Shown piece after piece: positions 16,889 to 25,406 of a stretch of DNA of 64,000 bases (its first letter is position 1; each line of letters opens with the position of its first letter). A program made the position numbers and the translations under genes. The notes beneath the pieces are model-generated. The model was not told the DNA's origin. It saw nothing but the letters and a program-made list of their open reading frames with translations, and did not search any database. Origin of the DNA: Clostridium massiliamazoniense (GTDB lineage Bacteria; Bacillota; Clostridia; Clostridiales; Clostridiaceae); NCBI RefSeq assembly GCF_001403635.1, contig NZ_LN879467.1:616769-680768 (forward strand), read 5' to 3'.

Positions 16889-18712
16889 ATGAAAAAGATT
16901 GCTATATTAGGATTAATAACAACAGCAGCTGTTGGAACTTCTGTTTCATCTGCAATTATTCATAACAATAATAATGATAATAATCATCAGATTAAGAATA
17001 ATAAAACACTATTATCAGGAGTAAAGTTAGGTATAAAAACTAATCGAGCTGTAGTTATTAATGGTAATGATAGATTGAACTTATATGGAACAAGCAATGG
17101 AAAAGGAATTGTTTCTAACTTATCTGCGGGAGAAATGCTTACAGTTTTAGGTGGAAATAAAAATTTTACAAAGGTTGAGGTTCAAGAAACAGGAATTGTA
17201 GGTTATATATCTAATAGTAATATTAAGAATATATATAATGCTGAAAATATTGAAATGTCTACTTTAGAGGGAAGTGGAACCATAGTTAATGTAAGTACAG
17301 CAGTTAATTTAAGAGCGGGGGCTGGAATAAATTCTTCAGTTATTAAAGAAATTAAAGGTGGAAGTTCAGTATCTATATTAGGAAAACAAGGACAATGGTA
17401 TAAAATCAATGCAAATGGAAGTGTTGGATATATATATGGTGACTATGTAAGCCTTAATGTGGGAGGGAACATATCAAAAAATAATGATACATCATTAATT
17501 AATAGTAGCGTTAAAAATACTTCCATTTCAAAAAATCTAAATACATCCAATATTGCAAAGGGAGAAATAGGTTCTTTAAATGGAGAAAAACCTGCTAATA
17601 GAAATATAAAAGTATTAGGAAAAACTAGTACAAATACAGAGAAAAATCAATTAGAGGAAGTAGGAAGTAAAGAAAAATTAAATACTGTTACTTCTAATAA
17701 GAATATAAGCAAGGAAAAGAATATAACTAGTGGTAATTTAGAAGGAAATAATGTAAAGAAAAATTCAGAAAGTAAAGAGGGGACTGAAAAGAATAAAACA
17801 GCTTATATAACTAATGTCAAAGTTAATAGTGCGCCGATTTTCTATGTATCAATGGATGGAGAAAAAACTTCTTGGCAGTTAGAAAATGGACAAAAAGTTA
17901 TGGTATTAGGGGAAGATCATAATAACTACAAAATAAAAGTTATTGATTCTGGAATTACAGGTTATGTAAATAAGAATAATATTACTTTTAAGAACAATGA
18001 AAATGATATACATCCAAATGATAATAAATTACTTTCAAGTTATTTTGGAACGTGGACAGTTGGAAAACAAATAGGTTACATGATTGGAGAAGGTGGATAT
18101 TTTAAATCTTACGAGGGGAACAAATTAGTAATGACAAAGGATATGTTTTCATTTATGGGGACAACTATAAAGGATCCAAATTACTATATAGTAAATATGG
18201 GTGTTGGAGAATACTTTGGAAATTCGAAATATGATAAATTTGGTGATTTAAAAACTAATAAATATGGTGAATTAGAAGTACTAGCAGTATTACCTAGCTC
18301 AGAAAAAGTAACTAATAAGGAATTCTTAAATAAAATTCAGTGTAATCCTTCTGGAATTTTAATATCAGGAGACAGTCTTGTTACTTTTGGAGGAGGAACT
18401 AATAATGCATCACTTAATGAATGTTTAAGAGGAGATGTTAAAGTTAAGGTTCCAAAGGTAGATTTAAGTAAGTATATTGGAAAGTTAGCCTTTGTTAATG
18501 AAAATAATTGTTATATATATAAAGATTCTAATGTAAATTCAGAAAATAGTTCAGTTAAGTATGGTTCCTATGGAACAATTGAAAAGATAGATGGAAATTG
18601 GGTATATTTAAAGGCTTCAGGAAAAGGTGAAAGTTTAACAGGCTGGATGGAATTAAGCGATTTAAGATTAATAAATAGAACTGATGCTCAACTTCAAAAT
18701 AGTGATAAATAA
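16889..18712 (+). CDS. Secreted multi-SH3b-domain protein
   Basis: A 607-aa exported protein with the signal peptide MKKIAILGLITTAAVGTSVS. Bacterial SH3-type repeats are visible near residues 47-110 (LNLYGTSNGKGIVSNL), 128-188 (VNLRAGAGINSSVIKEI, the best match), 308-370 and, more divergent, 533-597 (ending GWMELSDLRLIN). Residues 190-305 are an Asn/Ser/Lys-rich linker. A region of about 380-520 is unassigned. SH3b domains usually bind peptidoglycan, so a cell-wall-associated role is likely, but no hydrolase domain is visible. AGGGAGG precedes the ATG. Confidence 0.82.
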   Translation: MKKIAILGLITTAAVGTSVSSAIIHNNNNDNNHQIKNNKTLLSGVKLGIKTNRAVVINGNDRLNLYGTSNGKGIVSNLSAGEMLTVLGGNKNFTKVEVQETGIVGYISNSNIKNIYNAENIEMSTLEGSGTIVNVSTAVNLRAGAGINSSVIKEIKGGSSVSILGKQGQWYKINANGSVGYIYGDYVSLNVGGNISKNNDTSLINSSVKNTSISKNLNTSNIAKGEIGSLNGEKPANRNIKVLGKTSTNTEKNQLEEVGSKEKLNTVTSNKNISKEKNITSGNLEGNNVKKNSESKEGTEKNKTAYITNVKVNSAPIFYVSMDGEKTSWQLENGQKVMVLGEDHNNYKIKVIDSGITGYVNKNNITFKNNENDIHPNDNKLLSSYFGTWTVGKQIGYMIGEGGYFKSYEGNKLVMTKDMFSFMGTTIKDPNYYIVNMGVGEYFGNSKYDKFGDLKTNKYGELEVLAVLPSSEKVTNKEFLNKIQCNPSGILISGDSLVTFGGGTNNASLNECLRGDVKVKVPKVDLSKYIGKLAFVNENNCYIYKDSNVNSENSSVKYGSYGTIEKIDGNWVYLKASGKGESLTGWMELSDLRLINRTDAQLQNSDK

Positions 18713-18728
18713 TATAATTGAAAATTAA

Positions 18729-18775
18729 AAAACATAGGTAGTATGAATTTTAAGAAATACTTACCTATGTTTTAG
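18729..18775. terminator. Bidirectional intrinsic terminator
   Basis: aaaacataggta pairs with tacctatgtttt (inner stem with bulges), with A- and T-rich flanks, between two convergent genes. Confidence 0.8.
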
Positions 18776-18778
18776 ACT

Positions 18779-19192
18779 CTATATAGATTTTGCTGAAAGC
18801 ATTTCTGTATAGAGTTTTTTTACTGCTGGAATATCAGCAGGTGCCCAGTTTAATGTTTTTAAGTATTCAATAGGCATCCAAAGTAATTTGGCATGTTCAT
18901 TAGCTATTGGTTGTCCTTTTATTAATTTACATTTTACAGCTATTAAGTTAACTATAACTTTTTCATATTCATGAGTATTTTCATGAAATTCTGATATAAA
19001 TTCAATATGGCAATTTAGCTCTTCTTTAATTTCTCTAACTATAGCATCATCTATACTTTCATTTTCTTCAACTTTTCCACCGGGAAATTCCCATAGTTTA
19101 GACATTGACATTTCTTTAGAGCGAAGAGCACAAAGAATTTCAGCATTTTCATTTTCTATTATTGCAGCTACAACTTTAATAGTTTTTTTCAT
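18779..19192 (-). CDS. Nudix hydrolase, MutT-type
   Basis: A 137-aa Nudix enzyme, the size of 8-oxo-dGTP diphosphatase. The Nudix box GGKVEENESIDDAIVREIKE followed by EL fits GX5EX7REUXEEXGU with Glu residues for Mg binding. The N-terminal VVAAIIENENAEILCALRS is the usual first strand pair. It probably sanitises oxidised nucleotides; CTP pyrophosphohydrolase is an alternative. GAGGTG precedes the ATG. Confidence 0.9.
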   Translation of the reverse strand: MKKTIKVVAAIIENENAEILCALRSKEMSMSKLWEFPGGKVEENESIDDAIVREIKEELNCHIEFISEFHENTHEYEKVIVNLIAVKCKLIKGQPIANEHAKLLWMPIEYLKTLNWAPADIPAVKKLYTEMLSAKSI

Positions 19193-19311
19193 AAAATCAC
19201 CTCTTTAGAATATAGAATTTACTGTATAAAATTTTAAATTTACTATAATTAATAGTAACATAAACTGAAATTTAATTCAGATAAAAAATGGTAGGGAGCT
19301 TTTAAAGCATA

Positions 19312-20475
19312 TTAAATTTCAATTAAGAATGTAGCAATAACGCCTAAGAATAATATTATAGCACCGACAATAAATGAGATTAAGAAACCAAAATCATTAA
19401 TTGTATAAGTAGATAATATAGGGGCCAAACTAGTTCCTAAAAATAATATAAAAGTATGTAAAGAAAGAGCATTAGCTCTATGGTTGCCACCAAGCAATCC
19501 AATAATAGAAATAAGACTAGGAACCGCTAGTGCTATGCCAAGGACAAATAATATACTTAGTATGGTAAGAAGTGCTATATTATTTGTGAATCCAAGGAGT
19601 GCAAAGGAAACAACTGATAATAGAATAGAAAACCTTAAAACTGGTATATTATTAAATCTTTTAATTAATTTATTAGAAAGAGGAGAAAAGAACATTCCAA
19701 TAATACCTATAAAATTTATATACACTACATCATTATTATCTAGATTAAAAGTAACTAATAAATCATTAAGTGATGTATACATATAAACAAATGATAGTAG
19801 TATAACAAAGGATATAATATAGGCAAATCTTAGATTTTTAATTTTTATAACATTTTTTAAATCCTTAAAATTATTAGCTATGGACATATTAGGATTAGCA
19901 ATAGGAACAGCTGGAATAAAAATATATAATATTATAAAAGTTAAAATATATATAAATGAAAATAAAAAGAATATATATTTCCAATTAAAATAGTTTGATA
20001 GTATCATACTAACATCTTGCCCTAAAATACCAGCCATTAAAAATCCAGTACTGATGAAACTTATAGCTAAAACTTTTCTATCATTAGGGAAAAAATCCAT
20101 TATATAAGCCAAAGCAACTGGTGAAAAAGTAGCTGCTGCTAGTCCTTGTAAAGCTCTAAAAATTATTAAAAGAGTTAGATTATTACTGAATCCTGCAAGT
20201 AATGAAAAAATTGATAAAAATATAAGTCCAAGCAAAATAATTTTTTTTCTACCATATTTATTAGAGAGTGCTCCGTAAAATAAGCAACCAATAGCAAAGA
20301 ATATTGAAAAGATACTGCTTGTTAGTGTTGCATTAGAAGTATTAGTACTAAAGTAAGTTGAGAAAGTATGTATTAAGGGGATTGTCATATATAAAGATGA
20401 CATTACAACAATACCACCCCAAAGAAGAAGCAACATTACTAAGTTATAATTTTTGTCTTTAGTTTTATTAATCAT
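19312..20475 (-). CDS. MFS transporter, probable drug efflux
   Basis: A 387-aa major facilitator with 12 predicted helices. The loop 2-3 signature is YGALSNKYGRKKIILLG, and RALQGLAAATFSP lies in the fourth helix region. The protein resembles DHA1-type efflux proteins. A 32-bp palindrome lies 30 bases upstream of the start and probably binds a repressor; no such regulator gene is adjacent. AAAGG precedes the ATG ending at 20475. The substrate is unknown. Confidence 0.88.
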   Translation of the reverse strand: MINKTKDKNYNLVMLLLLWGGIVVMSSLYMTIPLIHTFSTYFSTNTSNATLTSSIFSIFFAIGCLFYGALSNKYGRKKIILLGLIFLSIFSLLAGFSNNLTLLIIFRALQGLAAATFSPVALAYIMDFFPNDRKVLAISFISTGFLMAGILGQDVSMILSNYFNWKYIFFLFSFIYILTFIILYIFIPAVPIANPNMSIANNFKDLKNVIKIKNLRFAYIISFVILLSFVYMYTSLNDLLVTFNLDNNDVVYINFIGIIGMFFSPLSNKLIKRFNNIPVLRFSILLSVVSFALLGFTNNIALLTILSILFVLGIALAVPSLISIIGLLGGNHRANALSLHTFILFLGTSLAPILSTYTINDFGFLISFIVGAIILFLGVIATFLIEI

Positions 20476-20504
20476 AATTTTAAATACCTTTCTTGAATTT
20501 ATAA

Positions 20505-20536
20505 TGTAACAATAGTTACATGTAACTATTGTTACA
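20505..20536. promoter_or_regulatory. 32-bp perfect palindrome, operator of the MFS gene
   Basis: The two 16-base halves, tgtaacaatagttaca and tgtaactattgttaca, are exact reverse complements, and each half is itself nearly palindromic. This suggests two adjacent repressor sites of TetR or MarR type overlapping the MFS promoter. Confidence 0.78.
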
Positions 20537-20588
20537 AATTTATTTAAATTATATTCTTTAAAAAGGAATGTGTCAATAAGAATTCAAT

Positions 20589-20627
20589 AAAAAAACTATG
20601 AAGTTATAATAACTCCATAGTTTTTTA
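20589..20627 (-). terminator. Intrinsic terminator of the ChrB-N-like gene
   Basis: aaaactatgaagttat pairs with ataactccatagtttt with a mismatch; a seven-T run follows on the - strand. Confidence 0.8.
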
Positions 20628-21161
20628 GATATTTTCTTTTTTATAGACTAAGGATGCAAAAAGAGATACTTTATTTTCTATTTCTTCTAAAAAGAGTTCA
20701 GCATCTTTAGCATTAGAATTATTAAAATAATCTCTGTTTTTTATTTTCTTTAGCCATAATTTTAATTTTTTCAAACTTCCTTCAACTTCTTCAAGCTCAG
20801 AGAAATTAAAATTATTTTCATTTATTTCTGTATCAACCTCGTAAATTAGATGTTTACAATTTTTGATAAATTCATCATACTCGCTGAATGATTGGTTTGT
20901 AAATTCAGATATTATATCATTTTCATCAGATTCATTAATAAATTGAAGTTTGCTAAGTGTTGATTTCCCATCAAAAGAATCTTTTACTAATTTATCTAAT
21001 TTATTTAATTTAGTTAAGATATCATCTCTATTTGGCAATAGGGCAACACCTTGTTGTAAATAGATAGCTCCTAAATTTTTTAATGACCTCCAAATATAAA
21101 CTCTATTTTTAGAAGGTTCACTAGGAATTTTATAGCTAAATGATAAAAATTCTATAGACAT
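20625..21161 (-). CDS. ChrB N-terminal-domain-like protein
   Basis: A 178-aa protein. The N-terminus FLSFSYKIPSEPSKNRVYIW and LGAIYLQQGVALLPNRDD match the N-terminal domain of chromate-resistance protein ChrB, here as a stand-alone protein. The rest is helical and acidic, with no ChrB C-terminal domain. I chose the second ATG, ending at 21161, because AAAGGA lies 8 bases before it and only 2 bases before the first. Its function without ChrA is unknown. It follows mltG on the same strand but behind a terminator. Confidence 0.72.
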   Translation of the reverse strand: MSIEFLSFSYKIPSEPSKNRVYIWRSLKNLGAIYLQQGVALLPNRDDILTKLNKLDKLVKDSFDGKSTLSKLQFINESDENDIISEFTNQSFSEYDEFIKNCKHLIYEVDTEINENNFNFSELEEVEGSLKKLKLWLKKIKNRDYFNNSNAKDAELFLEEIENKVSLFASLVYKKENI

Positions 21162-21299
21162 TTTCATGTTCCTTTCTAAGCTCTATAAATTCAATTAAAG
21201 TAATAGTAAAGTCTATACTCTATTATAACACATAGGTTTTTACCTAGAAGCATTTTATATAAAGAAACTATAGAGAGAGAATCATATGATTTATATATA

Positions 21300-21338
21300 G
21301 AAAAATTGGGAGGAATAAATTCTATTCTCCCAATTTAA
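21300..21338 (-). terminator. Intrinsic terminator of mltG
   Basis: aaattgggag pairs with ctcccaattt around a 14-base loop, with a T-rich tail on the - strand. Confidence 0.8.
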
Positions 21339-21355
21339 GTTAACTATTTAATTAA

Positions 21356-22366
21356 TTATTTTATTATCTTACTTTTTTCTTTTAAGAAATCATTATAGTT
21401 ATTTGTGAAGTATTTTTGATTTCCATTTAAAATGTAGTAAAGATAATTTGTATTGTCTGATTTTAATGCAGCTTCAATAGCTTTCTCTCCAGGGTTACAG
21501 ATTGGACCTATTGGTAAACCTTTATGAATATAAGTATTATAAGGTGAATCAATCTTTAAATCTTTATCATATACTTTGTCCACATGTTTACCTAAAGCAT
21601 ATATTACAGTAGCATCCATTTGTAGAGGCATTCCTGCTTTTAATCTATTATCAATTACTGATGATATAAGTTTCATATCATTAAAGTTTTTTCCTTCACT
21701 TTGTATGATAGAGGCCTTTGTAACTACGGTTTCTATTTGAGCTGGAGTTATTTTGACACCAGTTTCTTTCATTGATTGATTCAAACCTAAAACAAACATA
21801 TTTATCATATTTTGAATTATATCATTAATATTTTCACCTTTAGTGAATTTATAGGTTGTAGGGAAGAGATATCCTTCTAATTGATATCTTTTGCCATTAA
21901 CTTTCTTGATGAATTGAGGTAATGGATAATTCTCAATATCTTTTAAAATTTCTTCTTGTGATCCAAATCCAAATTTAGATAATTTAGTTGCAATTTGGTC
22001 AACTGTATAACCCTCAGGTATGACAACATCTATGACATTAGGGTTTTGCTCATTTAAGATATTTAAAAATTGTCCTAAAGTAACACCACCTTTTATTGTA
22101 TAATCACCAGGAGTTAATCTAACCTTTGTTCCACTCATAGATATATCTAATTTAGCTAAATCACTATGATTAATAACCCCTTCATTAGATAAATTATCAA
22201 TTAACGTAGAAATATTTTCATTACTATCAATTGAAAAACTTATGTTACCTTTAGTGTTAAAAGGAGTTTTACTAACTGATTTAGTCATTAAAGAAATTAT
22301 AGCTATAATTACTATAATAATTATTACTATTATTCCTCCAATAATTAGTTTCTTCTTATGTTTCAT
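21356..22366 (-). CDS. mltG: Endolytic murein transglycosylase MltG (YceG-like)
   Basis: Cleaves nascent glycan strands at the membrane and so sets glycan length. The 336-aa product has one N-terminal helix (residues 7-27) and an extracellular YceG domain. Family blocks are VIPEGYTVDQIATKLSKFGF, LEGYLFPTTYKF, and the catalytic region ASIIQSEGKN with Glu224, then PYNTYIHKGLPIGPICNPG. AGGTGGAATT precedes the ATG. It is single here, not in the yrrL/yrrK cluster seen in many Firmicutes. Confidence 0.95.
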   Translation of the reverse strand: MKHKKKLIIGGIIVIIIIVIIAIISLMTKSVSKTPFNTKGNISFSIDSNENISTLIDNLSNEGVINHSDLAKLDISMSGTKVRLTPGDYTIKGGVTLGQFLNILNEQNPNVIDVVIPEGYTVDQIATKLSKFGFGSQEEILKDIENYPLPQFIKKVNGKRYQLEGYLFPTTYKFTKGENINDIIQNMINMFVLGLNQSMKETGVKITPAQIETVVTKASIIQSEGKNFNDMKLISSVIDNRLKAGMPLQMDATVIYALGKHVDKVYDKDLKIDSPYNTYIHKGLPIGPICNPGEKAIEAALKSDNTNYLYYILNGNQKYFTNNYNDFLKEKSKIIK

Positions 22367-22572
22367 TTTAATTCCACCTATTCTATTTATATGTTATATA
22401 TAGATATATTACTATAAGATGTAAATAATAGCTATTATAATTTTTATTATAAAAAAAGAACCTTATAAAGTAGAGTATTTAACAATAGGCTATATATTAT
22501 TTTGAAGTGTTTTTATTTATATTTATAATTACAATAATAAAGTTTTAATATGATAAAATTGTAGAATGATAG

Positions 22573-22733
22573 AAAATTAAAATAAAGGAAAAAGAAATAA
22601 AAAAACTTCTTAAGATACCAATGAATAAGGAAATACATTTAGTTACATCATTGGGCTATTATGAAAATACTTCTCCAAGGAAAAGGGAAGAAAGCAATTA
22701 GAAGAAATTCTTGATTTTAATGAATATAAATAG
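22573..22733 (+). pseudogene. C-terminal remnant of a nitroreductase-family protein
   Basis: From 22573 one frame reads EIKKLLKIPMNKEIHLVTSL then GYYENTSPRKRE and stops; a shifted frame continues RKQLEEILDFNEYK to a stop at 22731. Together they look like the end of a nitroreductase (SLGY..E..PRKR..LEEIL.FN.Y). No catalytic body or start remains. The family assignment rests on about 45 residues. Confidence 0.65.
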
Positions 22734-22759
22734 ACTAACTTTTAAATAAAAAATAGGGA

Positions 22760-23347
22760 TTAATGATTGGAGTATAAATCACCAGATTTAAAGTTTACAA
22801 TTATTTTATCTATTACAGGAGTTAAATCTTCTTCTAGTTCTTTAGGATATTTTAGAGTAAAGCTATTTATAGACTTTGGGCCTACTACACTATATTTGCA
22901 GTAGGCTTCATTTTCTTCAGAACCTGCAATTATGTAGTAATTTTCAATTAGATATTTGTAAGTTACATTTCTACTTTCCTTCAAATTTCTTTCAAAAGCA
23001 AGTCTTGGAGTTTCATTAAGTGTATTATTAGAGCCAAATGCATATAAAGAAATAGTAGAGGTTTCATTTTTTAAAGTAATTGAATTATCATCATTGGAGC
23101 ATATTTTTTTTGTAAGAAAAGCTGGATATTCTAAAGAAAATCCATATTTAGTATTAGTATAAGTTTTATATTCTAGAGTATTGTTTTCTTCTATAGTTTT
23201 TTGAGTAATAGAATTTTTAGGAGAAAAACAATTTTTAGAAGGGCACAATAAAGTCATTAAGAATTCCATTAAAGATACAACTACTATAGTTATAAGTACT
23301 AGAATAATTGAAAGTTTTTTATTTTGCTTCTCTAATTTATCATCCAT
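22760..23347 (-). CDS. Membrane-anchored extracellular protein of unknown function
   Basis: A 195-aa protein with one N-terminal helix (about residues 12-34) and an extracellular domain. The phrase YTNTKYGFSLEYPAFLTKK is the start typical of PsbP-like or DUF1795-type domains in many exported proteins. Four Cys lie at and after the helix. AAGGAG precedes the ATG. No neighbour suggests a role. Confidence 0.7.
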   Translation of the reverse strand: MDDKLEKQNKKLSIILVLITIVVVSLMEFLMTLLCPSKNCFSPKNSITQKTIEENNTLEYKTYTNTKYGFSLEYPAFLTKKICSNDDNSITLKNETSTISLYAFGSNNTLNETPRLAFERNLKESRNVTYKYLIENYYIIAGSEENEAYCKYSVVGPKSINSFTLKYPKELEEDLTPVIDKIIVNFKSGDLYSNH

Positions 23348-23673
23348 AAATTTTTCTCCTTTCTCATTAGCACATGAGATATTATTTATAGTTTTTCAAT
23401 TTATAATTTGAATTATACAGAGAAAAATGAACTTCATTTTACAATTAATTCCTGTAACATTCCAATTGTTTAGAATCTAAGATAAGGAGGTACAGATTAT
23501 TGTAATTGATAATTTTATATGAATATTTTACACCATTGATAGTAATTTGTTTGAGGAAATATAATGAATGTAGGGAAAAATGTATAATAGAGGAATAATT
23601 ATAATAATATATTATCCTTAGACATTATATGTACATATAATAATAGAAAGAAATTTTTTGTGAGGAAATATTT
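23348..23673. other. Spacer upstream of the spore cortex-lytic gene
   Basis: No gene seen. An AAGGAGGT at 23484-23491 is not followed by a usable frame. CATATAATA at 23634-23642 fits the -10 pattern of mother-cell sporulation sigma factors, but I see no convincing -35. Confidence 0.35.
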
Positions 23674-24945
23674 ATGGCTAATAGTGGCAGACTTAAAGTC
23701 CATTGTTTTCTTGGGAATACTTATTTACCAATATCTGATGTGAAGATTTTGATATATTATGCAGATACAACAAGGAATACTCAAGAGCTAGTTAAAGTTG
23801 TAAATACTAATAGAGAGGGCTATGTTGATAATATTGAACTAGAGGTTCCAGATACTTTTAGTAGTTCTGGAGAACCTACATTACTTTACGGAGTTTATAA
23901 TTTAGAGTTAAGTAGAGATGGATATAGAAGTCTCATAGTTAGAGGAGTGCAGGTTTTTCCAAATAGGATAGCAATTCAAAGATGTTATTTAGAAAAAGGA
24001 TTTCCTCATGCTTGTAGTAAAGTGTTTATTGAAATTCCAGAGCATAAACAGATTAAGCAACAATGTTCAAAGATAGCACCACAATCTTTAACTACTTTAA
24101 GACTTAAAAAGGAAGAAAAACATTCTAAAAAAAGTAAAAGTGATAAAAATATGAGAGTTTTAAGCTCTGTGGAAGTTCCATCAGTTATAACAGTGCATGC
24201 TGGAGATCCTTATAATAAGTTAGCTCCAAATTATACTTTAGATTTTGTTGATTATATAAAAAATGTTGGTTCTTCTGAACTTTATCCAACTTGGAATTCA
24301 GATTCTTTAAGAGCAAATATTTATTGCATAGTATCTTTTGCACTAAATAGAGTTTATACAGAATGGTATAGAAGTCAAGGGTTTGATTTCGATATAACTA
24401 GCGATACAGCTTATGATCAAGCTTTCAATTATGGAAGAAATACCTATAATACTATTAATGTAATTGCTGATCAGCTTTTTAAAAATTATTTGCAGAGACC
24501 AGGAGAAGAAGCACCATTTTTATCTGAATTTTGTAATGGCACAACAAGTACATGTCCAGGATGGTTAAGTCAATGGGGAAGTCAATATCTAGGCGAAAAT
24601 GGTTATACTCCTTATGAAATTTTGACTTATTATTATGGAAGTAATTTGAATATATTGGAGGCGCAAACTGTAAAGGGATATCCAGTATCATTTCCAGGGT
24701 ATCCTATAGGTTTATGGATGGAAGGTAATAGTGTAAAAGCTATACAAAACCAATTAAATGAAATTGCAGTGCATTATCCAGCAATACCTAAGTTGACTGT
24801 AGATGGAATATATGGTCCTAAAACAGAAAACTCAGTAAAGATATTCCAAGGAATTTTTGACTTGCCAAACACAGGTATTGTAAATAGTGCAACTTGGTAT
24901 TCGATTTCAAGGGTTTATGTAGGAGTTACAGGAATAGCAAATTAG
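23674..24945 (+). CDS. SleC-like spore cortex-lytic protein (SpoIID-like and peptidoglycan-binding domains)
   Basis: A 423-aa protein. Residues 1-110 are a beta-rich pre-region (LKVHCFLGNTYLPISDVKIL). After a basic linker comes the enzyme core from about 170 (ITVHAGDPYNKLAPNYTLDF, then SELYPTWNSDSLRANIYCIV, SDTAYDQAFNYGRNTYNTI and CPGWLSQWGSQYLGENGYTP), the arrangement of clostridial cortex-lytic SleC. The C-terminal 75 residues are a peptidoglycan-binding domain (VDGIYGPKTENSVKIFQ). No classical signal peptide is visible, as for other spore-deposited SleC proteins. The csp protease genes are not adjacent, so this may be a paralogue. GAGG precedes the ATG. Confidence 0.78.
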   Translation: MANSGRLKVHCFLGNTYLPISDVKILIYYADTTRNTQELVKVVNTNREGYVDNIELEVPDTFSSSGEPTLLYGVYNLELSRDGYRSLIVRGVQVFPNRIAIQRCYLEKGFPHACSKVFIEIPEHKQIKQQCSKIAPQSLTTLRLKKEEKHSKKSKSDKNMRVLSSVEVPSVITVHAGDPYNKLAPNYTLDFVDYIKNVGSSELYPTWNSDSLRANIYCIVSFALNRVYTEWYRSQGFDFDITSDTAYDQAFNYGRNTYNTINVIADQLFKNYLQRPGEEAPFLSEFCNGTTSTCPGWLSQWGSQYLGENGYTPYEILTYYYGSNLNILEAQTVKGYPVSFPGYPIGLWMEGNSVKAIQNQLNEIAVHYPAIPKLTVDGIYGPKTENSVKIFQGIFDLPNTGIVNSATWYSISRVYVGVTGIAN

Positions 24946-25007
24946 GGTGATTTAGTTCTAAATATTTAATATAGCACAACTAAAATATGAGACTTATTTA
25001 AAAGTAT

Positions 25008-25047
25008 GAGGCTGTTTATTTTCTATTTACAGAAAATAAACAGCCTC
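25008..25047. other. Perfect 17-bp-stem hairpin
   Basis: gaggctgtttattttct and its exact complement are separated by the 6-base loop atttac. There is no U-tract directly after it on either strand, so it may be a terminator with a poor tail or an RNA-stabilising or protein-binding element. Confidence 0.6.
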
Positions 25048-25107
25048 TAGCTATGGGATAAAGATATTTTTCATATATATCTAACTTTTATTTTATATTT
25101 AAATTTA

Positions 25108-25224
25108 TTATAACCAAAGTTTACAAAGGGAAATTAATTCTACAGCTATAATAGTTAATGATACTATTATAAAAGTATTTTTAATTTTTCCTCTTTTTTT
25201 TATATTAATATTTTTTATAAACAT
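25108..25224 (-). CDS. Possible small single-pass membrane peptide, 38 aa
   Basis: An ATG ending at 25224 lies 9 bases after AGAGG. The peptide is a basic N-terminus (MFIKNINIKKRGKIKN) followed by a hydrophobic stretch (TFIIVSLTIIAVELISL) and CKLWL. This layout is typical of small membrane peptides. Random occurrence in AT-rich DNA cannot be excluded. Confidence 0.33.
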   Translation of the reverse strand: MFIKNINIKKRGKIKNTFIIVSLTIIAVELISLCKLWL

Positions 25225-25406
25225 AAATAAAGACCTCTTTTTTTATTTCTATATATCCAAATATAATAATAATGTATTTCTATGAAAAGTAAAAACATTG
25301 TATATGAATTTCTTTTGAATTTCTATGTATAAATATTTAAATAAAATCACAAAATTAAATAAAAATGATGTTTTAGGATATGTGATTTTAAAGGAGAATA
25401 CAAAAG

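Noticed and set aside
23484-23600. Short frame after a strong AAGGAGGT
   Set aside because: The only starts are a TTG 15 bases away or a TTG followed at once by a stop; no credible product.
24479-24691. - strand 70-aa frame
   Set aside because: Shadow of the cortex-lytic gene.
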